Below are positions 27,654 to 34,510 of a stretch of DNA of 34,510 nucleotides, one piece after another. The stretch is from an uncultured Bacteroidales bacterium (lineage in GTDB: Bacteria; Bacteroidota; Bacteroidia; Bacteroidales; UBA932): positions 1 to 34,510 of the forward strand of contig CAMBRR010000016.1 in the NCBI GenBank assembly GCA_945870315.1, given 5' to 3'. Below the pieces are notes generated by a model. That model searched no databases, had not been told where the DNA came from, and worked only from the letters and a program-made list of their open reading frames with translations. The translations under genes were made by a program, and so were the position numbers. How positions within the stretch are numbered: the first letter of the stretch is position 1; each line of letters begins with the position of its first letter.

Positions 27654-28598
27654 CTAGTTGAGCGCTTTGAGTTGCTCTACTGCGGTTGCGCCGAACTGAG
27701 GGTCGTTGACAATCTTCTCGTAGTACTCCTTGGCCTTGGCCTTGTTGCCAGCCTGCTGATAGAGAACGGCGATGGTGCAGATTACTCCGCTTGCGTCCTT
27801 TGCCTTAGGAGCGAGTTCGAGATATTTTTCATAGAGGCTGATGCACTCATCACTCTTGCCCATCTTCTGAGCAGCGCTTGCCGCAAGTTTGAATGCGTTG
27901 GCGTTCTCACCTTCCTCGTTGGACTTCATTGCAAGATCGATAACCTGCTGATACTGTTTTGCCTTGAGTGCAGACTGGGCCTGGGTGAGGTAAATTTTTG
28001 AAAGCATCTTCGATGCATTGGCGGCCTGACCGTTTTCCTTCGCAATGTTGAGGGTTTCGATGGCACTTGCAAGGTTGCCGGATTTCATATAGGCCTGTGC
28101 AAGCTGGATGGCGGTGTTTCCGTTCTCTGGCTCCATTTCAAGCACTTTCTTGAAGTTCTCTATGGCGGTTGCGAAATCTTTTACACTAAGTGCTGCCTTT
28201 GCGTCAGTATTGTATTTCAGTTTCCAGGTCTGAGTCTGGAGATTGGCTGCTTCCTCTACGAATTCAGCCTCGCCATAAGTTTCAGCATATTCTTTCGCTT
28301 TTCCGAAAGCCTCGATTGCAGACGCAAAATCTTTAGAGTTGTACAAGTCTTTCGCAATTGAAAGTGAAGCAGAGCAGATTGCTTTCTTGCAGTTGGCTAC
28401 CAGGTCAGCAGCTTCGTCTCCAAGAGCTTCTCCAGCCTGAAGGGCGTTCTTGAAGTGCTCAAGAGCTGTAGCATTGTTGCCCATCTGGAGTTCCATAGCT
28501 CCGTTGTTGTACATTTCAGTTGCCTGATTGATATCCTGTGCGGACATCGTAAACGCTGTCATAGCCAAAGCAGCGACAAAGAGAATAACTTTTTTCAT
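27654..28598 (-). CDS. Secreted tetratricopeptide-repeat protein
   Basis: This 314-residue protein has a signal peptide (MKKVILFVAALAMTAFTMSA, cleavage near residue 20) and then TPR-like helical pairs throughout, such as NNATALEHFKNALQAGEALG and FATAIENFKKVLEMEPENG. It should reside in the periplasm. An ATG at 28622 would add eight residues before the signal peptide; the start at 28598 gives a more typical n-region. The rlhA-type gene follows 4 nt later, so they are co-transcribed, though a periplasmic TPR protein and an rRNA-modifying enzyme have no evident functional link. Transcription starts from a promoter shared back to back with the M16-like gene. Confidence 0.82.
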   Translation of the reverse strand: MKKVILFVAALAMTAFTMSAQDINQATEMYNNGAMELQMGNNATALEHFKNALQAGEALGDEAADLVANCKKAICSASLSIAKDLYNSKDFASAIEAFGKAKEYAETYGEAEFVEEAANLQTQTWKLKYNTDAKAALSVKDFATAIENFKKVLEMEPENGNTAIQLAQAYMKSGNLASAIETLNIAKENGQAANASKMLSKIYLTQAQSALKAKQYQQVIDLAMKSNEEGENANAFKLAASAAQKMGKSDECISLYEKYLELAPKAKDASGVICTIAVLYQQAGNKAKAKEYYEKIVNDPQFGATAVEQLKALN

Positions 28599-28660
28599 CA
28601 CGAATAGATATTTATTCAACATTAGTAATTATCACCATATATTGTCCCAAAAGACACATC

Positions 28661-28698
28661 TTTGCAAAAATAGGGAAATTTTGTCTTATTTTTGCAAA
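28661..28698. promoter_or_regulatory. Mirror-symmetric divergent promoter pair
   Basis: TTTGCAAAAATA (28661-28672) and TATTTTTGCAAA (28687-28698) are perfect 12-bp reverse complements with a 14-nt spacer. On the plus strand TTTG (28661-28664) and TATTTTTG (28687-28694) form a -33/-7 pair with a 22-nt spacer, serving the M16-like gene. On the minus strand the same arms form an identical pair for the TPR-rlhA operon. Each arm is the -33 of one promoter and the -7 of the other. Confidence 0.75.
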
Positions 28699-28725
28699 TA
28701 ACTTCAAGTAAATTGAATTTTGGGT

Positions 28726-31350
28726 ATGAAGTCAATCAAAAATATCGGAATACTGTCAATCATCATAGCTTTTGTGCATATTTTCTCGATTCCTGCCGGA
28801 GGCATACCGACACTGGAAGACGACAAATCCATTAAGCACGGAGTCCTCTCCAACGGATTGACCTGGTATGTGGTCAACAACCCCTCTTCGAAAGGAGTCG
28901 TCGATTTCGCCCTTGTCCAAAAAGCGGGCCGAGAATTGGATGACAGTACTTCAAGCACAGTCAGAATTGCGAGAGAGGCTTTGACATCCCTGATGCGTTT
29001 CCGAAAGTGTACGCCAGAGGAATTCCTGATAAGCAACGGAGTCTTGCCAGGCCCGTTCGGCTATGTGAAGGTCGATCAGGTCTCTACAACATTCTACTTT
29101 TCGGAGGTACCTGTCGGCAACAACCGTGCTCTGGCCGATTCTCTTGTCCTGATGTTGATGGACATAGCCGACAGGGCAAATCATACTGACGACCCCTTTC
29201 TGAAACGCTGGTACTCTCCCTCAGATCAGGCGATAATTGTGGCCGGAGACATCAACGCCGATGTGGTATCGGAAAAGATAAGGAATATGTCACTTATGAT
29301 GCCTTCGTCCCCTTCCAGCACTAGGCGAGGCTATGAGTGGCAGGAGGGAGACGGCCCCCAGTTCCAATGCACTCAAGGGGGAATAGAAGGACTTTCGACC
29401 TTGAAGGTCTCGTGGCGTTCGCCCCGCACACCGACAGATTTTATGAATACGGCACAACCCGCTGTTTATGAAATGTTTGTCAATGAACTCGGTGAAGTCC
29501 TGTGCCGAAGACTTGCCCAAAATCTAAGACAGGCATCCATACCATCCACAACTCCAGTATTCAAGTTCAAGTCAAGCGAGGAAGGACCTTCTGACGAGGT
29601 TTTTGAGTTAAGAGTGACGGTGGAAGACAGCCTTCGCTATAAGGCTTTGTCCGTGATATCAGCAGTGGTCTCATCGGTGCGCGAAGAGGGAGCGATGACG
29701 GATGAATTCATACTGGCCAAGGGACATTATATGGAAAATTTGTCGGGAAGCATTAATTCTGTCGCTCAGGCCAACAGGTCGCTTGTATGGAGATGTGTGC
29801 GGTCATTCCTATATTCATCATCTCTGATGCTGCCAAAATCCAGGGCCGAATTTCTGCTGGCAAGGAATATTCCTGATACCACAGAACTGCATTTGTTCAA
29901 TGGAGTGGCATCTGCCCTTTTGAACAATGAGGAGAATATGACGGTCGAGTGCTCGTCCTGCTTGCGGTCAGAGGATTCTCTAGTCGAAGCAGCATTCCGA
30001 GGACAGAAGGGTGGTACGGTACTTCCTCTGCCCTCACTTGATTCCCTTCTGAATTTTCCTTTTGCACCATTGAAGACTAAAATCAAGAATACGAAGAATG
30101 ACGGCACTAACAAATGTACCATCTGGACATTCCAGAACGGAATGACTGTGGTATACAGAAAGGCACCGACGTCAAATTGCATACACTATTCCCTCGCCTT
30201 GAACGGAGGTTACGGTAGCATCCGCAACTTGTCCAAAGGCGAAGGCGCGTATATGTCAGACTACCTGTTTCAGTGCAAGATTGCAGGAGTCAGGGGAGAG
30301 TTGTTCTTTGAAACCCTCAGGCGCAATGGAATAATTATGGAGCCTCATATCGGCCTTTCGTCAATGACAATTTCAGGCAGCGCCCCTTCAAAGAGTCTTC
30401 TTACTTTGATGAAATCGCTGTACGCAGTTGCTTCATACACCGAATCGGCAGATTCTTCGTTCTCTTATTATGTTGAATCAGAGGAAGTTGCAAGACGTGC
30501 AGAAAAATTTTCCCGAGCCAGCAGGCTATCTGTCCTGGACAGTTTGCTTTGTCCCGACTATGTCTATTCATCGTTCAAGTCGGCAGGAGTCCTGACAGAA
30601 GATTTTCCTTCCAAGGCTGATGCTTACTTCAGAAGGCAGTTCAGACGGATGAATGATGGTATGCTTGTTATTGAAACTGAAATTGATGAATCCATTCTCA
30701 AGAAGACCCTGATCGAATATATCGGGACGTTCCCTACCTCGGAGAGGGTGGTTAACCGCGGGATTGTCCGTTATCAGCCGGTATCCGGATGGTCCACATA
30801 TACGGTAGAAGGTCAAGATGATATGATAGATGTCGTTATGTCGGCTGCACTGCCTCTTACGGCGGACAACTATTACGCCTCGGCAGTAGCGTCAATGGTG
30901 TTGAAAAAACGCCTTGCAGAGGCTCTTTCAGGCAATCATCTCTTCATTTCTCTTACTCCACGTTTTACAATTTATCCACAGGAAAGGCTGAGTATGATGA
31001 TATCCATAGCAAGGGCGTCTTCAGAAGGTTTTGCCCTGAATCCGGACAGCCTGAATCAGCTTGAAGTTCTTTCCAAAGTCAGGTCCTGTCTGCAGAATCT
31101 CACTGATATAGAAGTGGATACGGAAGAACTTCAGGTATATAAGCAATATGTGAAAGGGGAACTTTCCTATGAAACTGAAAAGCCTGGTTACTGGATTGAT
31201 TCCATCATACGCCGATACCTTGACGGCAAGGACTTGAGCAGTAATGCTCAGGGCAAGGTTGATGCTGTCACTCAGGAAAAATTGAAAGCTATTTTCTCCG
31301 CCCTTAATTCAGGAGGAAAGATTGAATACATAACAACTACCCAAAAATGA
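28726..31350 (+). CDS. M16-like (insulinase fold) protein lacking the zinc-binding motif
   Basis: The 874-residue protein has a signal peptide (hydrophobic core about residues 6-22) and two M16-like halves, beginning GVLSNGLTWYVVNNPSSKG near residue 39 and WTFQNGMTVVYRKAPTSN near the middle. Active M16 peptidases have HxxEH in the first half; here the equivalent stretch reads IAREALTSLMRF (about residues 81-92) with no such histidines. The following segment VSTTFYFSEVP still matches the family. It is therefore probably a non-catalytic M16 homologue in the periplasm. The ATG at 28726 was chosen over a TTG at 28720. It overlaps the next gene by 4 nt. Confidence 0.8.
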   Translation: MKSIKNIGILSIIIAFVHIFSIPAGGIPTLEDDKSIKHGVLSNGLTWYVVNNPSSKGVVDFALVQKAGRELDDSTSSTVRIAREALTSLMRFRKCTPEEFLISNGVLPGPFGYVKVDQVSTTFYFSEVPVGNNRALADSLVLMLMDIADRANHTDDPFLKRWYSPSDQAIIVAGDINADVVSEKIRNMSLMMPSSPSSTRRGYEWQEGDGPQFQCTQGGIEGLSTLKVSWRSPRTPTDFMNTAQPAVYEMFVNELGEVLCRRLAQNLRQASIPSTTPVFKFKSSEEGPSDEVFELRVTVEDSLRYKALSVISAVVSSVREEGAMTDEFILAKGHYMENLSGSINSVAQANRSLVWRCVRSFLYSSSLMLPKSRAEFLLARNIPDTTELHLFNGVASALLNNEENMTVECSSCLRSEDSLVEAAFRGQKGGTVLPLPSLDSLLNFPFAPLKTKIKNTKNDGTNKCTIWTFQNGMTVVYRKAPTSNCIHYSLALNGGYGSIRNLSKGEGAYMSDYLFQCKIAGVRGELFFETLRRNGIIMEPHIGLSSMTISGSAPSKSLLTLMKSLYAVASYTESADSSFSYYVESEEVARRAEKFSRASRLSVLDSLLCPDYVYSSFKSAGVLTEDFPSKADAYFRRQFRRMNDGMLVIETEIDESILKKTLIEYIGTFPTSERVVNRGIVRYQPVSGWSTYTVEGQDDMIDVVMSAALPLTADNYYASAVASMVLKKRLAEALSGNHLFISLTPRFTIYPQERLSMMISIARASSEGFALNPDSLNQLEVLSKVRSCLQNLTDIEVDTEELQVYKQYVKGELSYETEKPGYWIDSIIRRYLDGKDLSSNAQGKVDAVTQEKLKAIFSALNSGGKIEYITTTQK

Positions 31351-31943
31351 ATCACGGAACAATCATTCAAATAGATGACTGTCTGGTCTCCGAGGAGGTC
31401 TTGACAGAATTCTTCAGTTGCGACTACCAAAAGTGCAAGGGATGCTGCTGTATAATAGGTGACAGCGGGGCGCCCCTGGAAGAGTGTGAAATAGAGGCCA
31501 TTGAAAATAATTACGAAGCTTTTTCCCCGCTTATGCAGGCCTGTGCCCGGGAAGTTGTGGACAGGGATGGTTTTTTCGAAATCGATGTTGATGGGGATAT
31601 GGTAACTCCTTTGGTCAAAGGCAGGGAGGAATGTGTATATACTCACTTTGATGAAGAGGACAACTGCTTCTGTTCTATTGAAAGGTGTTTCTTCAACGGT
31701 TCATCTTCCTTCCGCAAGCCAATATCCTGCTGGCTTTATCCAATCAGAATCACTAACCTCAGCAATGGAACCCGTGCCCTCAACCTGCACAGATGGCATA
31801 TTTGCAAAGATGCTTTCGAAAAAGGACGCAGGGAAGGAATAAGGGCATATCAATTCCTTCGCGAGCCCATAGAGGTTTACTTTGGAAAGGACTTCTATGA
31901 GGCTCTCGACCAGGCCGCCCAAATGTTGCTGGAGAAGCAGTGA
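31347..31943 (+). CDS. DUF3109 family cysteine-rich protein
   Basis: This 198-residue protein carries the DUF3109 pattern of clustered cysteines: C25, C30, C33, C34 and C35 in CDYQKCKGCCC, followed by GDSGAPLEE. More cysteines follow in CFCSIERCFF, PISCWLYPIRI and HRWHIC. Such clusters suggest metal or iron-sulfur binding, but no function is established for the family. Its ATG overlaps the stop of the M16-like gene (ATGA), so the two are translationally coupled. It ends 3 nt from a convergent gene. Confidence 0.87.
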   Translation: MNHGTIIQIDDCLVSEEVLTEFFSCDYQKCKGCCCIIGDSGAPLEECEIEAIENNYEAFSPLMQACAREVVDRDGFFEIDVDGDMVTPLVKGREECVYTHFDEEDNCFCSIERCFFNGSSSFRKPISCWLYPIRITNLSNGTRALNLHRWHICKDAFEKGRREGIRAYQFLREPIEVYFGKDFYEALDQAAQMLLEKQ

Positions 31944-31946
31944 TGT

Positions 31947-32417
31947 TTAGTCTCTAGGACTGAAGATTTGTTCCAGAGAGGAAATGTACCGGATTACATC
32001 CTTCCGCGGTCCTTCTATCATAATGGGACCTCCTTCAGAGTGAGTGATTGTAAGTCGGTCCTCCCACATCCTCGACAATTTGCCGGCGAACCCTTTCCTT
32101 CGTAGAGTTGTGATTTCTGCAGTATCGCTTTCCACGAAATAATCCCTTTCAGCGAAGAAGGATTTAACCTGCTCAGCATTGTCTGCCCAGCTGCCCGCAA
32201 TGATGGTTTCCCTTTCGATGAAACCTACTTTCGGATAGACTGCTGCGACAGCAGCAAACATAAGTGCAATCTTCCAGACTGCATTCCATCCGCCTCTGAA
32301 CATAGTGTCGATGTTTCCCTGAACAGCACCGGTCAGTACCAGCGCCCCCACAATCAGGGAGCATACGATGGAAAAGTAAAAGAAATATTTAACGGCTCTG
32401 ATTACATATCTTTTCAT
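31947..32417 (-). CDS. Small membrane protein of unknown function
   Basis: The 156-residue protein starts with two transmembrane helices, about residues 12-33 and 47-62, joined by a short loop. A soluble C-terminal half (about residues 63-156) is charged and probably cytoplasmic, with WEDRLTITHSEGGPIMIEGP near its end. I do not recognise the family. A longer frame begins at 32447, but the minus-strand -7 box at 32445-32452 would then lie on top of the start, so I choose the ATG at 32417. Confidence 0.65.
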   Translation of the reverse strand: MKRYVIRAVKYFFYFSIVCSLIVGALVLTGAVQGNIDTMFRGGWNAVWKIALMFAAVAAVYPKVGFIERETIIAGSWADNAEQVKSFFAERDYFVESDTAEITTLRRKGFAGKLSRMWEDRLTITHSEGGPIMIEGPRKDVIRYISSLEQIFSPRD

Positions 32418-32444
32418 ATAAAAACTATGTTGATTGTTGCGGAG

Positions 32445-32452
32445 CAAATATA
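32445..32452 (-). promoter_or_regulatory. -7 box for the small membrane protein gene
   Basis: The minus strand reads TATATTTG, a perfect TAnnTTTG match, 28 nt before the chosen ATG at 32417. It forms an 8-bp inverted repeat with the plus-strand box at 32466-32473. Confidence 0.55.
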
Positions 32453-32465
32453 ATAGGAAAAAAAC

Positions 32466-32483
32466 TATATTTGATTATCTTTG
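32466..32483 (+). promoter_or_regulatory. Tandem -7 boxes for the coiled-coil/hemW operon
   Basis: TATATTTG (32466-32473) and TATCTTTG (32476-32483) are both perfect TAnnTTTG matches, 10 nt apart, 28-38 nt before the ATG at 32511. Either could be used. No clear -33 TTTG is visible for either one. Confidence 0.55.
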
Positions 32484-32510
32484 CCAGACTAAATAATAAA
32501 ATAGGTAATT

Positions 32511-33374
32511 ATGGAAGAACAAAGTTTAAAGAAAATAATGTATGGCCTGATAGCGGTAGCGGTCCTGATGGCCGGAGCCCTGGCCTATGTGTGGTGGCAG
32601 AAATCCTCGCTTGTCAATGAACTTACCATAGACAAAGAGGAACTTACTCGTCAGATGATTGACCTTCAGAATGACTATGCGACCCTGTCATCAGACTACG
32701 ACACCATCAATTCCCAGTTGGATTCTTCCCGTGAAGAAGTGTCCCAGCTCATCGAGCGCATCAAGAAGACGGAAGCCACAAACCGTAGCAAGATGCGACA
32801 GTACGAGAAGGAACTCGGTACCCTAAGGAGCATAATGCGCAACTACATCGTTCAGATTGACTCCCTCAACACCCTCAACAAGAAGCTTACGGCAGATGCC
32901 GCAGCAGCGCGCAGAGAGGCAGCAGAGAGCCGCCGTCAGTCTGAGGAACTTTCAAAGACAGTGTCCGAACTCAATACCCAGGTGGCAGCAGGCAGCGTCA
33001 TCAAGGCAAGAGGCATCAGGATAGAGGCATATAATTCGTCCGACAAGGTGACCGACAGGAGCAGCCGCGTTGTAAGGTTGCTCACAACCCTCAGTCTGGT
33101 GGAGAACGATCTCGCTCCGAGAGGTCCGATAAGAGTTTATATCAGGGTGAAGGGCCCGGACGGTGTGCTTCTTGTCAGTGGTTCTCCTCGCAGTTTCGAG
33201 TGTGACGGTCAGGTGATGACCTGCTCCGCTTCCCGAGAGGTGGATTATCAGGGCAAGGAGGTTGAAATGAGCATCTACCTCAATGATATACCAGACTATG
33301 TGAAGGGTATATATACGGTTGAGGCTTATACCCAGCAGACTCGTCTCGGCGAGGCGGAACTGATGCTCAGATAG
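32511..33374 (+). CDS. Membrane-anchored coiled-coil protein of unknown function
   Basis: This 287-residue protein has one transmembrane helix near the N-terminus (about residues 9-28, with YGLIAVAVLMAGALAYVWW). A long coiled coil follows from about 31 to 160, with heptads such as LTRQMIDLQNDYATLSSDYD. A mostly beta-strand C-terminal domain (about 165-287) follows. The topology suggests a periplasmic coiled coil with a globular tip, but no known domain is recognised. The stop is 2 nt before hemW, so it is co-transcribed with it; no shared function is evident. Confidence 0.75.
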   Translation: MEEQSLKKIMYGLIAVAVLMAGALAYVWWQKSSLVNELTIDKEELTRQMIDLQNDYATLSSDYDTINSQLDSSREEVSQLIERIKKTEATNRSKMRQYEKELGTLRSIMRNYIVQIDSLNTLNKKLTADAAAARREAAESRRQSEELSKTVSELNTQVAAGSVIKARGIRIEAYNSSDKVTDRSSRVVRLLTTLSLVENDLAPRGPIRVYIRVKGPDGVLLVSGSPRSFECDGQVMTCSASREVDYQGKEVEMSIYLNDIPDYVKGIYTVEAYTQQTRLGEAELMLR

Positions 33375-33376
33375 CG

Positions 33377-34474
33377 ATGATTTATGTCCACGTTCCCTTC
33401 TGCCGGAGTTTCTGCACCTATTGCGACTTCTATTCAGAGGTCGCGTCTGCCGGAGCAGGACGCTTTGACTCATATGTAAAAGCGCTTGACGCGGAAATCT
33501 TTGCAAGGGCCGGGGAAATTACATCGGACTGCAATACCTTATATGTCGGTGGTGGCACTCCTTCAGTGCTGCCGCCTTCTTTTTTCTCCGGCCTGGTTGC
33601 CACTTTGAAAAAGGCTGGGGTAAATACAACATTCGATGAATTCACGGTTGAAGTCAATCCGGAAGACATCGTTGAAAAGGGGCAGGGCTATGTTGAGGCT
33701 CTGCTGGAGGCTGGGGTAAATCGCATAAGTATGGGGATTCAGTCATTGGATGACAGTATTCTGAAGTGGATGAACCGGCCACATACGAGCCGGGAAGCCG
33801 TGGAAGCTTGTTACATCCTTCGTCGTGCCGGGGTAAAAAACCTGAGCGTCGATTTAATCTTCGGCATATCGCATCTTGGAATGGATGTCTGGAAGGATAC
33901 GATAGAAAGAGTTCTGGAACTTGGTGTGGAACATATATCCTGTTACCAGTTGTCGATAGAGCCGGGGAGTATGTTATGTACTCTGGTTGGGAAGGGAAGA
34001 TATAAGGAGGCGGATGAGGAACTCTGCAGGGAACAGTATGAACTGTTGTGCTCAATGCTTTCCGCAGAAGGTTTCCGCCACTATGAGATATCCAACTTTG
34101 CCAAGGAAGGCTATTGCTCCAGGCACAATTCTGCGTATTGGAAATATGTCCCCTACACGGGGTTGGGACCCGGGGCCCACAGTTTCTCTTTTGACGGCAA
34201 AACAGCTTCAAGATCCTGGAACAAGGCTGACCTGAAGGCATATATAGCTGCCTTTTCAGGGGAGGGGAAGGAGAATATTGTCTCAAGGGAGGTATTGACC
34301 AGCGAGCAAATGAGAATGGAGAGGATAATGCTGGGGCTCAGGACTGCGGAGGGCGTCCAGAGGTATCTTCTTCCGGAAGGGGATTTGCCTCTGGTCGATC
34401 TTGGCAATGGCTACTGGAGGATTCCTGAAAGCGATTTTTTTATTTCTGACTCCATCATTTCGTCCCTTATATAG
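33377..34474 (+). CDS. hemW: Radical SAM protein HemW (heme chaperone, HemN-like)
   Basis: The 365-residue protein has the radical-SAM cluster C9-x3-C13-x2-C16 in FCRSFCTYCDF, then LYVGGGTPSVL and the EVNPED motif. Its length fits HemW rather than the longer coproporphyrinogen dehydrogenase HemN (about 450 residues). HemW binds heme and is proposed to deliver it to target proteins; it is often mislabelled as a coproporphyrinogen oxidase. It begins 2 nt after the coiled-coil gene. The last 36 nt of the window after its stop show no recognisable feature. Confidence 0.9.
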   Translation: MIYVHVPFCRSFCTYCDFYSEVASAGAGRFDSYVKALDAEIFARAGEITSDCNTLYVGGGTPSVLPPSFFSGLVATLKKAGVNTTFDEFTVEVNPEDIVEKGQGYVEALLEAGVNRISMGIQSLDDSILKWMNRPHTSREAVEACYILRRAGVKNLSVDLIFGISHLGMDVWKDTIERVLELGVEHISCYQLSIEPGSMLCTLVGKGRYKEADEELCREQYELLCSMLSAEGFRHYEISNFAKEGYCSRHNSAYWKYVPYTGLGPGAHSFSFDGKTASRSWNKADLKAYIAAFSGEGKENIVSREVLTSEQMRMERIMLGLRTAEGVQRYLLPEGDLPLVDLGNGYWRIPESDFFISDSIISSLI

Positions 34475-34510
34475 GGCTGGATGTCATTATTTTGATTATA
34501 ATTGCATTAT

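Noticed and set aside
33654..34286. 210-codon minus-strand open frame opposite hemW
   Set aside because: HemW on the plus strand is well supported; the antisense frame is Pro/Ser/Arg-rich without a domain.
1..34510. CRISPR arrays, insertion sequences, prophage or integration sites
   Set aside because: No regularly spaced repeats, transposase or integrase genes, terminal inverted repeats with target duplications, or tRNA-linked junctions were seen in the window.

Overview
The window looks like chromosomal DNA of a member of the Bacteroidota, most likely order Bacteroidales. Three things point there. Promoters match the Bacteroidota -7 box TAnnTTTG, often with an upstream TTTG. Starts lack strong Shine-Dalgarno sites and sit behind A/T-rich leaders. 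The gene content (MlaE/MlaF, EnvC-type LytM proteins, DUF3109, an ECF sigma factor with a trans-envelope beta-barrel partner, anaerobic NrdD/NrdG) is typical of anaerobic gut Bacteroidales. Genus cannot be fixed from sequence alone. No insertion sequences, prophage, CRISPR arrays, tRNAs or rRNAs were seen, and nearly all intergenic gaps are short.

Positions 1-10010 hold the conserved ribosomal protein/RNA polymerase cluster: the end of rplK, then rplA, rplJ, rplL, an attenuator-like hairpin, rpoB, rpoC and a strong terminator. Positions 10015-11568 (minus) encode a YifB/ComM-type AAA+ protein. Positions 11672-13189 encode MlaE and MlaF, the permease and ATPase of a phospholipid transporter, with no adjacent MlaD. 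Positions 13190-14912 (minus) hold an ECF sigma factor followed by a protein with a cytoplasmic head, one transmembrane helix and a C-terminal outer-membrane beta-barrel; it resembles the dual membrane-spanning anti-sigma factors reported in Bacteroides.

Positions 15085-19406 carry a secreted TPR protein, a catalytically degenerate LytM/EnvC-like protein, and a short-chain dehydrogenase/epimerase with an unusual C-terminal zinc-ribbon-like tail. Positions 19417-22175 (minus) are nrdD-nrdG, the anaerobic ribonucleotide reductase. A small phosphopantetheinyl transferase (minus) and malate dehydrogenase (plus) diverge from a regulatory-looking 313-nt region. A lipoprotein of unknown function is followed by a convergent pair: a secreted TPR protein and an RlhA-type U32 protein.

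Positions 28726-34474 contain an M16-like protein lacking the zinc motif, a DUF3109 protein, a small membrane protein, a membrane-anchored coiled-coil protein, and hemW. The most interesting features are the sigma/trans-envelope barrel pair, a mirror-symmetric divergent promoter at 28661-28698 (with looser versions of back-to-back -7 boxes at three other divergent junctions), the long structured leader upstream of the phosphopantetheinyl transferase with a 12-mer shared with the nrdD leader, the inactive-looking M16 protein, and the dehydrogenase/zinc-ribbon fusion.
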